This document shows, piece by piece, positions 9,524 through 23,587 of a DNA stretch of 64,000 nt. Position numbers and translations under genes: made by a program. The stretch is from Fennellomyces sp. T-0311 (Eukaryota; Mucoromycota; Mucoromycetes; Mucorales; Lichtheimiaceae): NCBI GenBank assembly GCA_025266875.1, contig JALLLT010000025.1, positions 496,001 through 560,000 on the forward strand, given 5' to 3'. The notes beneath the pieces are model-generated. The model worked only from the letters and a program-made list of their open reading frames with translations, was not told where the DNA came from and ran no database searches. The stretch's first letter is position 1, and every line of letters starts with the position of its first letter.

Positions 9524-12486
9524 TCTCCCGAAATAATCTATGTCCCTTATCTACGTGCTTTATCACACTTCTGAGCGACTATTTGCTCCTCTTCTTGTAG
9601 TGGCTGTGGACCAAATCTTCCTTGGATATTGATTATTATGGTAAAAATATGTATTATTATTATTACCATGGCCATGAAAGTCATCTAATCGTGTACAACA
9701 TTAGAGTAGAGATATGGCATTCAATTTTTTTGAAGTTCTGATATCTTATCAAGCAAGTGCCTGAAAGCTTCAGTTTAAAAGCTATAACGTACCCTTGTAT
9801 ACCATACATAGATTTATTATAAAAGTGAGAAATAGTTATATGATATAGCTGTAGTTATTATAGAAGTGAAAAAGACCTGTCAGGAAAAAATCAAGTAAAT
9901 TTATTTGATTTTGGTGTCAGTTTTTATTGAAATTCGCTGTGTTCTAGTCCATACATATCCACGTCAACATCGAAATTGCTCTTCTGTAGTTCATCATAAC
10001 TGCGGCTTGCTTCTACTGAATTCCTTCATATCAATGCTAGAGTCTCCTTATCAGTTTTTGAGAAAAGCTCCAACAGTGTGTTTTACAGTGACAATCTCAT
10101 TTGGTGCATATAGTTATTTAGAGTCTGTGGTTTGACCATATGGTTGTGCTTCTTGAATAACTTGGTTATGATAACCTCAAAAGTCAAACTGCTCCCTTTT
10201 TTGTTGCTCTTTAAAATGATTTCGCACACACTAGCAACATAATTATTCTCGAGCTCAAGTTTCGATTTCCAATAGCCAATAGATCTTCCAGGATTTTCAT
10301 GTTCTTGTACATAGCCAATGCCTTCTGTGCCGCGTTCTTTCCAACCTCACATACCTCAGTAACATACAGGGTTGCGCAGTTCGAGGTTTGATAGCTTGTG
10401 ACAAGATCGTTTTATACTTTATAAGATAATAAATATGTTCATTGCCATATAATATTCGTTTGCTGATATTGTAGTACCATTGCGTGTAGAACGCTTCTAA
10501 TCTTCTTTAGCATGGTGCAATTTTAGGCAAAAAGATGCGTTAAAATCTTAGGAACAAATTTTATTAAGCTCAGAAGACAGCTTCCATTAGCTGAAAATGA
10601 GATATTACAGAAAAAGGTTTTGAACATCAAACATTGAATGCATCTTTTTCGCCAAACCTCTCTATAGAGTATGGTTTTGTATGGCTGTATCAACAATGGC
10701 TAGTAATACCTGTTTCTTGGATTTACGCATGTACTGTACTGGCACACGCTGGAATGGTAGATGATCGTTATTCTACGTACGTATGTATAACAATAGCTGG
10801 GAACTTGTGAATGTGTGATTAGGTAAATATTCAGCAATAGTTAGGCAGGGCGGTTTATTATAATGTACTCAAATATTACTTCAGATAGCAAATCGATATG
10901 TGATTGTGGTGATGATAGTCCCGTTATTAGTATCTCTGATCGAAAAAGTAGAAGGCACGTAACCGTACAAAAGAGTAAGCTTCAGATCTCAATAGTTTCG
11001 ATACGGTTCATCCGTAGTTCATCACATGGTTCGGTACAAATTTCGAAATTGCTGTTTATACTTGACTCCTTTTTCTCTTTTGTTACACATACTGTCAGTG
11101 GGGCCAAGTTAGCGGAGTTGGCCATTCAAATACAGTTGTCATAAGCATTGGGTTGTTCAGCTAGAGCCGTCTATGAATTGGATCAGTTTGCCTTTTCATA
11201 TGTAAGAAGGGACGTGTGCTAAGGGATTGATTATAAGGGCGCGTCAGTATCTTTCCTTAGAGCCGGTTGTTCAAACACTCTTTTGAGAGCTCCCTAGAAT
11301 GAAAAGATGAGACCCTATACGTGATATTGGTATGCATCGCATTTGTTTGCGTCGGTACTTTTTAAGCGTGAGTCTATAATCTTCATATCGTATTCTTTGA
11401 AGTTGCGTATGGAACTCTTTCTTCAGGATAGATTTCGCCAGGTTGAATCCTTTTTATGCCTGGATAAATTTAAGGTAGTTCACTTTTGGACGAGCTTGGT
11501 AAGAAGGAAGTTCCGCGACGAAGGCCTCTCTCAATACAATGCCAATTACACCGTCAAAAAATATGTAGGTGTGCAGCACATGGTCAAGATAAGCGAGCGG
11601 TATGACCAGCAAGTGTTCATAAGTATAGAAAAGAAGCTGGAAAAGTGAAAAAGGCATTTCCTGTAATTGCCTCAGCATGAATTTTTTTTACTTCCCGCAT
11701 ATTAGTGTCGCCAACAGCGACGACTTCGTTATGTCTGGATGATTTGACATAGCATCATGTATCTACAGTATTTGTGGTAAGAGAAGCCTACTGTTATCAA
11801 GAATTGAAATACCACCAATTTTGTTTTTAAGCGGCTATTTTCGAAGGGCAGCTCAAACATCCTTGAAGTCTCGTTTTATATGCTCTTCACGCTAAAAGAA
11901 GTGCGGTACGTAAAGTGGATCGGCACTCTTTAACATTATTCGTCACACATAACTAAAAAAGCTGCCATCTGCCCACTAGAATCGTCAATATGATGACACT
12001 TGTTATACAAGGGCCCTAACTCATGAACCATGGCATAAAATCAGCATCAGTTGGATGGAAGGGTTCGTCTACTATAGCTTTAAAAATCCGTGATGTCTCA
12101 AAAGCAAATTGGAATTTTTTTATACGTATGTGTTGCACAAGATTATGTTTCAGTCATAGTAAAGGCTTCGCAGCGCAAAAAATAAGTAAAGAGTGGCCAG
12201 ATCTACAAGTCACTTGGCAACGAGAAAGCTTAACTTGGCATTCTGCAGAATAATCCGTGCGTTCAAGATAAAGATGTACGATGCATGAAACAAATATGAA
12301 AAGCATGAACATTTGTGTTGCATTGGCTTTTTGCTCCGCTCTTCTTTTAACAAAAGCATGTTTGGACAGTTTAAGAACATATTACCCACCAATATCCGTT
12401 CCATATCCGATTCTGTAGGGTAAACGATCCACATTGAATAAACTCGTGTGTTCCTGGTTTTTAAGTAAATTGGAATCATAGATTGA
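9524..12486. other. Intergenic, gene-poor
   Basis: About 3 kb of AT-rich sequence right of the transposon. Frames here are short with biased composition and no recognisable domain. A 17-bp imperfect inverted repeat lies at 10526-10653. Confidence 0.55.
10526..10653. repeat. Imperfect inverted repeat, possible small MITE or hairpin
   Basis: GGCAAAAAGATGCGTT at 10526-10541 pairs with AATGCATCTTTTTCGCC at 10637-10653 (one mismatch and one bulged base). No target duplication was found, so a transposon origin is only a guess. Confidence 0.35.
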
Positions 12487-13866
12487 ATGAGGAAGAATGG
12501 CGAACGCGTGGACTTGAACGGTACAATATATATAAATCGGGTCGCAACCTGCTCAAGCTAAACTTTACGATAGACTTGATGCCATTCGAACCGAATTTCA
12601 AAATCTCATTCTTAGTCGAGCAGAGTAAAGTAAGCTTTCAATGCGATTGCACATTATAATTGAACGATCCGCTTTTGTTTCTAGTCAACAACAACCTTCG
12701 CCGACAGAAGTAGGATCGCCAAGTAGCAGGTCATCGATCCTGGAACTTGAATCCGTTGCACAGCTTGTTGAAAAGTAGCATAATATAGGACTTGTAGCAA
12801 GACATATACTGATGGTATGCTTAGGTTTCGAAACGATTGGCAAGATATCCATGAAAAAAATCATTCAAATTTCAGCAAATTCCAAGTAAGCAAGAATACA
12901 TTGGCATGTTACCATGGGAGATTTATCAGAGACAAGGTAGCAAATAGGTTATTGGTGCTCTTGCTCGAGCAATGCAATCAACACACCGCTGTCTGTCAGA
13001 AAATGGACGATATACCCAATGATCTCGCCTCCATCCATAGCGAACTCAGTTCTCTTAATACAATTGCTGGTAACATCTTGAATTACACTCCCAGGCACCT
13101 GACTACTCACTATCTCTCTGCATATAGTTGATCTGAAAAGCAAGTTAGGTACGCTGGAGGACCGGATAGAGGAGGCCACAGCCGGACACACACGGGGTGA
13201 ATTCGAGGCATGGAAGCGACAGGAACAGATCCGAGTGAAGGAGGAATTGGCAGCCAAAAGGTGTGGATTGCGACGGATAGGGAATATTTGGATGGTTAAC
13301 GCTCGGGGTGGTCGTAGGGCGGCGTTGTCAAGGCGAGAAGCAGAGCTAAAAGATGCATATCGAGAGCATGATGATGCACAAACCCGGAAACGGGTCGAGC
13401 TGTACGAAGCAACGTTCAATGCAGAGCTGGAAGATTATCGACGTCGTCGGGAAACGGAAGTTTCCTCGCTCTATTCACGTATGTTGTCGGATTTGTGCTG
13501 CTGGGATGGGTAAGCTAATTGTGGAACAATCTGTATTAGGCACAGATCATACGACTGGAACAACAACATCGCTCGACTCTGTTCGATTGGAAGGAGTTGA
13601 TGTTAAGGGGCTTGACATGTTTCTCAAAGACGAGGAAAATGAGCACATTGTATCAAAGGTAAGGAGTGCAATATAATCCTCAGACTGCTCTACCCATGTT
13701 TATTTTAAAAATACACAATTAGGTTCAACCTAGCAAGGATAACCAAAAGGCCGAAGTAACACTTAAGCCACGCCGGGATCAGTCGGATGATGACGACGAC
13801 GATGACGAAGGAGGAGGTGTCGAGATACTAGGTGATGAGGACTACGACAGTGACTTATCGCTTTGA
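12487..13866 (+). CDS. Dysbindin homologue (BLOC-1 subunit)
   Basis: Spliced model of 313 aa: 12487-12520, 12558-12624, 12685-12774, 12825-12885, 12937-13069, 13128-13260, 13318-13478, 13540-13658, 13723-13866. The order of features follows animal dysbindin (DTNBP1): an N-terminal amphipathic segment (LYDRLDAIRTEFQNLI), a FRNDWQDIHEK-type helix, a long coiled coil (about residues 75-220) with a late YEATFNAELEDYRRRRE stretch, then a short motif (VDVKGLDMFLKDEE) matching the vertebrate DISDQEALDVFLNS region, and an acidic tail. Dysbindin is a BLOC-1 subunit in endosome-to-lysosome-related transport. The first exon and its 37-nt intron are the weakest part, because no in-frame ATG lies directly upstream of exon 2. 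Intron 13261-13317 is 57 nt and in frame. The stop overlaps the protease gene on the other strand by 12 bp. Confidence 0.7.
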
Positions 13867-15162
13867 AGGGGCGATCAGAAGTTCCGGAACTTGTACATTA
13901 AATATAAGATAGTGGTTTTTGATAAAAGTGCCACCGAGAATACTGAACGACATTCCAGCATACGCAAAGCCAGCAGTGCATGTGTCGTCTTCCTCGTAAT
14001 AAATAAGTGATTCACCAGGAACAACAAAGTCTGTGCCGCCGAGAGTGAATACAAGCGGCTCTAGTTTGGATTTGTCACAGGTGATCTTGAACGTGCCGTC
14101 GTAGTTGTCAGTCGCATTGTACTTGTTGGCGAGTGCGTGGGCCACGTTGTCAGGGAAAACTAGCAATGTGGTGCCGGTATCCACAATCGCATGAATGTTT
14201 TCGGCGATCGTGGTATTGGTGGTGTTGAGCGACTGGATCGTGACGCCCCAAAAGCCTATGTCCAGTTAGGAGACTATGCCGGCACGGGAATGGCTTCACG
14301 TTCGGTACCTTGCGAGTTATCAACGGGCACTGTCGAAAGGTTTCCGGCAATATGCTTCGGATTGTAATCGCCAAACAAAAGTTCTATGCATGCACGTCGC
14401 AATATTTAGCCAATTTTCTGACATTCAACATAATGCGCTGATGTGCAAGGAGAGAGATACATTACCACCACCACCCCCTTCCGATTTTTTTCCAAAGTAG
14501 ACGCTGAATATTGGCTTGTCAATCAGGTTCTGGCGAATCAGATTGTCCATGGGCGTCAGTATATTGGGCAATGTGGCAATTGAATTAAACCCAAGGCCTA
14601 GAATCCCGTCGGTCGGACACTCGTTGAAAACCTTCGACCGTCTGGTTGCTAGCTGAAGCACCTGTTGATCGATGCTGAAGCCACCGAGATCCACGGTATC
14701 GTAGCCCACGGTTCCGCTGGCATGGGAGCCGTCGCCATAGGTGATGGACCAGTGACCGTGCGTTCGATTAAATGTTCTGGACAGGAAGGGGCGAAATTGG
14801 GTTCGAAAGATACCGCAAGAGAAGCAGCCCGACGAAGCTGCGATATATATTTGTCAGCGTCCATACCAGAGGGATAGAGGCTGCTTACCAAACCAAAGGT
14901 CCGAGGAGCCGGTGTCAAAGTTGAGCTTTAGCTCTTGCGGCGGTGACCCGATCGAGACGGTTCCATAGTATTCGATGTCGTAGCCGTCCTCGGTAAGGGG
15001 AATGGCGCCATGGCTGAATGCTGAAACAAAGTAACGTGCGTATTTGGACTGAACGTGCTGAACTGAAGCGGAGGCATCAGGAGTATAGTCAGGGTTCGTT
15101 GTGATTGACAGACCCTGAGCCATGCAAAGGCATGCTGCCAAGACGGGCCCGATCCATAGCAT
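13855..15162 (-). CDS. Secreted pepsin-like aspartic protease (rhizopuspepsin type)
   Basis: A1-family endopeptidase, 373 aa in four exons: 15162-14889, 14837-14466, 14383-14309, 14255-13855. A signal peptide (residues 1-18) is followed by a short propeptide. The two catalytic aspartates are in [10 protein letters not shown] (D83) and IVDTGTTLL (D266). The flap region [12 protein letters not shown] and the ILGLGFNSI motif are present, and the late sequence ends [16 protein letters not shown] Cys pair lies just after the first active site (SGCFSCG). Secreted acid proteases degrade external protein. The mature part is slightly short but all landmarks are intact. It is divergent from the PABP gene, with a 586-bp spacer. 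Confidence 0.92.
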
Positions 15163-17923
<2,761 letters not shown>

Positions 17924-18016
17924 ACCAGCTGCAAATATTTTTTTCTTCCTTTTGAGAGATTGAGAGTTTTCTTCTTTTATTATATATATAAAATAACTTT
18001 TTTTTTCACGGAAATC

Positions 18017-18608
18017 ATGCTGTTTCGCCGTCTGTTTTCGTCCAAACCATGGCCCTACGAAGAGGCATCTCGTTGGATTAGCACATTCAACAAGGACAAG
18101 ATTCCACGAGATCAGTTGCGCATTCAGTTTAGTCGCAGCAGTGGCCCTGGTGGCCAGAACGTAAACAAAGGTTTGCTTTTGGGTGGTTTGCAGGCTACAA
18201 GCGAGGAGGGTAACACAAATATGGAGTAAGCACCAAGGTCGATATGCGCCTTGTCGTCAACGAGGAAACAACGTGGTTGCCAAGCTACGCACGCGACAGT
18301 CTTAAGCTGAACAAATCGGGTGAGCTGGTGGTCACATCAGATCGCACGCGTTCCCAAGCCAAGAATATTCAAGAATGTTATGACAAGCTGGTCGAGACAA
18401 TCAAATCGGCCGTGGCTGTGGCCAAAGAACCTGACCAGGCCGCCTTGGACCGGGTTGCTTCCATGTAGGCATGCCTTTGCTTTATACTTTTTCTTTTAAT
18501 CCTAATCAATAAGACAGTCGAAACCAAGGGAATTTGCGACGTAAAGAGAACAAGAAACGACAGTCAGACAAGAAAAGCAGCCGACGATCGAAAGGATTTG
18601 ACTATTAG
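18017..18608 (+). CDS. Mitochondrial ICT1/MRPL58-like peptidyl-tRNA hydrolase (class I release-factor fold)
   Basis: Small rescue factor, 160 aa, in exons 18017-18170, 18227-18464, 18518-18608. The N-terminus (MLFRRLFSSKPW) looks like a mitochondrial presequence. The catalytic GGQ motif sits in SSGPGGQNVNK and is followed across the first intron by VSTKVDMRL. The third exon adds a strongly basic tail (RRKENKKRQSDKKSSRRSKG), as in ICT1, where the basic C-terminal helix enters the empty mRNA channel of stalled mitoribosomes. Without the second splice the frame stops early at 18468 and lacks this tail, so the three-exon model is preferred. The last codons overlap the next gene by 4 bp. Confidence 0.85.
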
Positions 18609-19074
18609 AGCAATAGAGCGGCCCAGCCAGCCATGATGGCTAATCCACCCAAAGGAGTAACAGGCCCTAAAGGTCGGAAAGTTTCTCGATTCAGCACAAG
18701 TAAATAAATGGATCCACTAAAGGCAAGTGTGCCACCGAGCATGAGTGGTGCTGCTGCGGGGTGAATACGACGCACAGCTGGAGAAATTGACGACAACGAG
18801 AGCAGTGCGATGGCGTGAACCAGTTGGTATTGTGAGGCAGTGCCCCAGCTCTATCGCTTTGTGTTACTTTTTTTTCCTTTGCAATTCCTTACATTACTTA
18901 ATTACCTTGAGTTTGGCGGCATCGTCGCCTACATACTTCGCCAATCCATGCGAGCCGAATGCACCAAGTCCAACAGCGGTCAAACCTATTACCGGGACTT
19001 AGGTAACGCCGCGCATATGCTGTTATATAATTACCTAGGAGACCACCGGCTTTCCAGTAAAAGTTGCTTGCCAT
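18605..19074 (-). CDS. TMEM256/DUF423 family small membrane protein
   Basis: 125 aa in three exons: 19074-19035, 18997-18906, 18850-18605. The start resembles this family: MASNFYWKAGG, then GLTAVGLGAFGSHGL across the first junction. Later come SQYQLVHAIALL and a SGSIYLLVLN segment followed by TPLGGLAIMAGW. Four hydrophobic stretches predict membrane segments. The biochemical function is not established. Tail-to-tail with the ICT1-like gene, sharing 4 bp. The exon 2 acceptor is weak in sequence, but the frame and family match support it. Confidence 0.85.
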
Positions 19075-20530
19075 GTTTTTAAAACGTGTGATAAATCTGA
19101 TAAGCGTTAAAAAAAAATAGAAATAGAGGGACTGTGCGCGGTACTTCGGCCTGACCTCGTTCAGCAACATGACGTCTTTTCACGCCATTGCCAAAACCCG
19201 GCTTAACGATCTCTTGAAAGAATGTCTCCGCTTGATATAGAGAATTCTATGAATTGCTGCGGCGTGTTATTGTCCATCCCTTTAATACACTAATGGCATC
19301 TTTTAGTAAATTGTAAATAGTGACGGAGTAAGCTTTTCCTTCGTATGTGCATCGACGCAAGACCAGATATTGCTGCATGGTTGGTAGTGCGTAACCGAAA
19401 CCACCATTCTTTGCATAGCAAGTGGTGGCCTACTGACCATGTTATGAGGGTAGTTAATAATGAATTGACTGTAAGTATCCTCTCCCCCCTCCTCTCTCTG
19501 GCCTGTAATACCAATTTAATGCATACGCACTAACCTCACAGATTGATCACTATCTGTGACATTACATTTTATCTTGGAGATTTATAGCACGTAGTGTATC
19601 AATGATAAACAAGCTTGGTTTATCGAGTTGGTCGGTTAATATATCGATTTTCATCATTATGTACCAGTACATCTCTATAATCTCCAGTTTTATTTTTTGC
19701 AGATGGTGCTATCAGTAAAGTCAAATCATCTCAGAAAATGAATATCCTCAGCTAGGTCCGTATGAAGGAGCCTTTTCTGTATAGTAAATTCTTATGTACG
19801 TTTTCCCAACGGGTCTGTATGATCATTAACTTATTCTGCTTCATCCATTCTTGATCCCTTATCGGCCATGCCCCATCCTTTCAATCGATGGCTTGGATCC
19901 TAGGCTACACCCTTGAGCCGCAGAGTCTGATCCTGACCTTTGATTCAGTGAATGACCCTTTGAGATATCGTATTCAAGGATGAAGGCTGAATCAATGCCA
20001 AATGAATTCCTCAGAATTCCTTTTTGACTGAAAGGATCGATTCATTTGTTGGAGCACAAAAGACTGGTAGACATCAAATGTTGTCAGAGCGAAGAACCGT
20101 TTTTCGGTTCAGTATATAGACGCAAAAAAAATAAAGAAAGAAGTATTATATTGTCAAGCAATCCAATCTTTCTGGTCCAAGATGGAACATAAGATAATAC
20201 GTATGCTTTTTACTTTTTGGATTGATATTAATATCCCAACCATGGCCACCATCCCAACAACGGTGCATATGCAGAAAGATAAGTACTATATGCATTTTAT
20301 GTTCATACACAGAATATAAATGTATTGTTTAAATGTTGCTGCGACGTATGCTCATTTTGCATGTTGTCATTCTTACTGTAGGACCATAATGAGGACAATA
20401 GGCCAACATTGGATCGATAACAGCTTTTACAGCGACAAGAACGGTTTATAAGCCCCGCTTCCCAACTAAATTTCCTCTTCGCCTTATCATTTCGTTTATC
20501 GTATTAGCTTTGGTTCTTGACTTTAGAACT
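19075..20530. other. Intergenic
   Basis: AT-rich. One 23-codon frame at about 19170 (MTSFHAIAKT...) cannot be assigned. No repeat or RNA gene recognised. Confidence 0.5.
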
Positions 20531-21556
20531 ATGGCCCGCAGCAATATGATCGCACGACTGAACAATCGCAATCCTAATCGCAATGAAGATGGCTTAAATG
20601 AAAGTGGCAATGTAGTAACTCAAAGAGTTCCAGTAGTTGCCCCAGCCTCATTTGTAGAAGCAGATGACATCCTAAGATCACAGTTAGCACTTGACTTTCA
20701 TGGCTATACACAAGAGGATAGAAATACAATCGACCGCATTTGTATCGATCTTCTACGAGAGCATGATGGGGTCGAGCCCATACTAGATGTTAATATCCGA
20801 ATGCGATTCGTGGTTGATATTGTTCGCAGCCGCTTTGGAAGACTTAACTTACCCCTCGATAGTCACGGCCCCTTTACTGTTGAAGAGGAATCGGTTGCTG
20901 TAATACTTCGTGGGATTAGACGGGTTGATGAAAACCGTGAAAGTCTACCGCGAATGATACTGCAAAGCATATCTCAGGAAATACAAGACTCGCACGATCA
21001 AGCGGTGCGAGCTGAACGGGCTGCTCGACGAGGTGTACCACCTACAGTCCCACATGATGTTTATGAAATCCCACCCATGCTAATGTGGCTGAACACGAAT
21101 GATGTTCGTGAAAATCCAGAAAACTTCCTTCGACATGCATATAGTAGACGAAACATGGTATCTGTCTCATGGTCAATACAGAGATATATTCAAGATCGTG
21201 AACTTTTATTAGATCAAGACCGCCTACGCGCGACGTTGATGCCTCCTTCTCATATTAGTCAGCGAATGGAACCTTTAGTTCAAGTTCAGTCGGCCGACGT
21301 AGGACGCTTTCGATCACTTAAGCTTCCCCAAAGTATTACATCTCGAGCGCACGTCCGAACTTTAGGTTCCTTAATTGATGCTCTTGTTGACCTTGGGCTG
21401 ACAGATTTCGCACAAGTACGCGTGTGCTTCACTTCTCAGCCCAATACATACCGTCTCTACTTTCTCATTCTTGACAATGAAGTCATGATTAACAAGATTG
21501 TTGTCCATGCTTTGACATGTGAAGGGTACATAGAATGTTATACATGCAAACTTTAA
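20531..21556 (+). CDS. Unknown protein, 341 aa, single exon
   Basis: I do not recognise a family. The frame starts at ATG 20531; seven in-frame codons before it start with TTG and are not used. The protein is soluble-looking, with no signal or membrane segment. The N-terminal 30 residues are Asn/Arg-rich (ARLNNRNPNRNEDG). The middle is charged and helical, with EERAARRG-like and QRYIQDRELLLDQDRLRA segments. Near the C-terminus there is a hydrophobic strand pattern (YRLYFLILDNEVMINKIVVHALT) followed by CEGYIECYTC. Length and composition argue for a real gene rather than chance. It could be lineage-specific or a captured transposon gene. The neighbourhood gives no clue. Confidence 0.65.
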   Translation: MARSNMIARLNNRNPNRNEDGLNESGNVVTQRVPVVAPASFVEADDILRSQLALDFHGYTQEDRNTIDRICIDLLREHDGVEPILDVNIRMRFVVDIVRSRFGRLNLPLDSHGPFTVEEESVAVILRGIRRVDENRESLPRMILQSISQEIQDSHDQAVRAERAARRGVPPTVPHDVYEIPPMLMWLNTNDVRENPENFLRHAYSRRNMVSVSWSIQRYIQDRELLLDQDRLRATLMPPSHISQRMEPLVQVQSADVGRFRSLKLPQSITSRAHVRTLGSLIDALVDLGLTDFAQVRVCFTSQPNTYRLYFLILDNEVMINKIVVHALTCEGYIECYTCKL

Positions 21557-22195
21557 CAAGGCTAACATTTGATTTTTGTAAATTAGACGCCAAGTAATCT
21601 AACATCATCAAGTACGTTCTGTACTAGATTAGAAAGCTATTCATGAATTCACTCCAAATAGTCAGAAGAGAATAATACATATCGTTGATATAAATACATC
21701 TGAAAGATCCTATTTCTACCTTATATAGGCCGAGGTTATTGGTGGATTAATGTTTATCCAACGTTTTGACTAACGTGCATGAATTGCTTGCCTTTGCTAC
21801 CAAAAGCAGTGATTGTTATAGTAACGGGTTGTCTACCGCCCTGCTTTCTCAGCGTTCTTTTGGAAGTAATGCACCTATAATGAAGATGCATGTCCGTTTT
21901 GCCGAATTTGGCGATTGTGTTTTGATGGCTGGCTTCCAAGTGGAAGCGCCAAGGCGCATTTAGTTACTACAGGGCCGAAATTTATACGTGCATCGTTGGC
22001 TTATGGCAAAAGTTAGAATGTTTGCTAGTTGAATTTAACAACCAACGTATACGTGCTTTATATTGAAGCACCATCAGTAACCTAAGGAGCATATGGCTAG
22101 CCAGGGGTGTGAAGCGCACAAGATTTTGAATATCGGAGTCTTTTTATGTTATGTGGCTATGAGCCTTCTGTTCATAGCTCATTGATCTACTTGAC
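21557..22195. other. Intergenic
   Basis: Upstream of the Anp1-like gene. No supported feature. Confidence 0.5.
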
Positions 22196-23353
22196 ATGAG
22201 CGACAAAGGAAAAAAGACATATACCACATTACGTAGCAAGCGGCGCATCGTAGTGCTCTGCGTAATCGGATGTCTGATTGCCGGTACCTGTCTGTTGCAA
22301 ATGCTCTACAGTCCGGCTCCGTGCAACGAAGAGCCTTCATCCCCGCAACGAGACGGATTACCCGACACACTGGATGTCTTGGCTAGTCATCGAGTCGATG
22401 GAGTCTCATTCGAAAACCTCAATGTACACAACAGCGCCCAACAAGTCATTATCCTCAGCATGATAAAACCCGCCACCGTGCGCCACCTCGCCGACTTTTT
22501 CAAACTGATTCGTCAGCTCACCTACCCCAACCTATCGCTCGCTGTCCTTGTCATGAATCCAGGGCCAACCACGGTCCATGCCGTCCGACAACATATTGAA
22601 CATGCTCGACTGACATTGCCCGTCAAAGTTTATGTCAAGTCGTATGACGATGAAGCAATGTCATTTGTCGTTACACCGGGAAAAGAGACAGTGTATGAAC
22701 TGCAACCTCTGCGACGAGCAGCAATTGCACGTGCCCGTACGTTCCTGTTGCAATCAGCACTCGAAACACATCATGATTATACGCTTTGGCTGGATCCGTT
22801 GCTGACATCAATACCTCCTACGCTTGTGCAGGATTTGATCAAGGTGGATGAGGATATTGTCGTCCCAAATACCATGATCCGTCGCGATGGGAATGAGTGG
22901 GGCCATGACAAACGTAACTGGCAGGAAACGGAAATATCAATTTCATTGTCGAAGGATGTTCCTGAGGATTTTATCTTTATGGAAGGTAAAGGGTTACACG
23001 TAGCAGTGCGCACTGTATGCATGCTTATCGGGTTCTTAGGCTGGGTCGAGTTTACGACGCATAGGTTTCTGATGATCGACATGGCAACACCGGAAATGCA
23101 ATTATTACATAAGGTGCCGTTGGATGGCATTGGATCGACGTGCATATTGACCAAAGCAAACGTGCATCGCGAGGGCATCAACTACCCCGCATTCCCCTTC
23201 AAACACCAAATTGATACCGAGGCTTTTGCCAAGGCAGCCTCCGCAGCTGGATATAGTGTGTATGGCTTACCTGCATATAAGATCTACCACAGTGGCATAC
23301 CCGACAATGCGCCGGAAGTAGTCGACGAGCCTATCGAAGTTGACCAACCATAG
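22196..23353 (+). CDS. Anp1/Mnn9/Van1-family (GT62) mannosyltransferase-like, type II Golgi membrane protein
   Basis: Likely subunit of a mannan-polymerase-like complex. A basic cytosolic start and a membrane anchor (residues about 18-38, IVVLCVIGCLIAGTCLL) precede a lumenal domain. Family signatures: RRAAIARARTFLLQSAL, HHDYTLWLDPLLTSIPP, RRDGNEWGHDKRNWQETE and a late VPLDGIGSTCILTKANVHREG with YPAFPF, TEAFAK, YSVYGLPAYKIYH. An intron at 22986-23039 (54 nt, in frame, TTCTTAG acceptor) is likely, since removing it restores a MEG-WVEF join like the family; unspliced length is 385 aa, spliced 367 aa. The metal-binding DxD of GT62 enzymes reads DPL here (D at 22793-22795), so activity is uncertain. 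Confidence 0.85.
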   Translation: MSDKGKKTYTTLRSKRRIVVLCVIGCLIAGTCLLQMLYSPAPCNEEPSSPQRDGLPDTLDVLASHRVDGVSFENLNVHNSAQQVIILSMIKPATVRHLADFFKLIRQLTYPNLSLAVLVMNPGPTTVHAVRQHIEHARLTLPVKVYVKSYDDEAMSFVVTPGKETVYELQPLRRAAIARARTFLLQSALETHHDYTLWLDPLLTSIPPTLVQDLIKVDEDIVVPNTMIRRDGNEWGHDKRNWQETEISISLSKDVPEDFIFMEGKGLHVAVRTVCMLIGFLGWVEFTTHRFLMIDMATPEMQLLHKVPLDGIGSTCILTKANVHREGINYPAFPFKHQIDTEAFAKAASAAGYSVYGLPAYKIYHSGIPDNAPEVVDEPIEVDQP

Positions 23354-23587
23354 CAAACCTACATCACCCTTTTCAGCATCCTACTCATCGCCCTTATCAT
23401 TGTATTATAGTCCTAGTCTCGTTTTCTCTTACTTTTTAATGCCTTCATCTTTTAACCGTTTCGAAGAAAAAAGAAACTCACATAAAACTGCCTTAACCAA
23501 TGGGATCTTGCTCCGAACATTCGGGCCAAAGTACTACATGTTAAAAAGAGAAACTTTTCGTTCCTCTTTTCCGCAATAACTTTCTCC

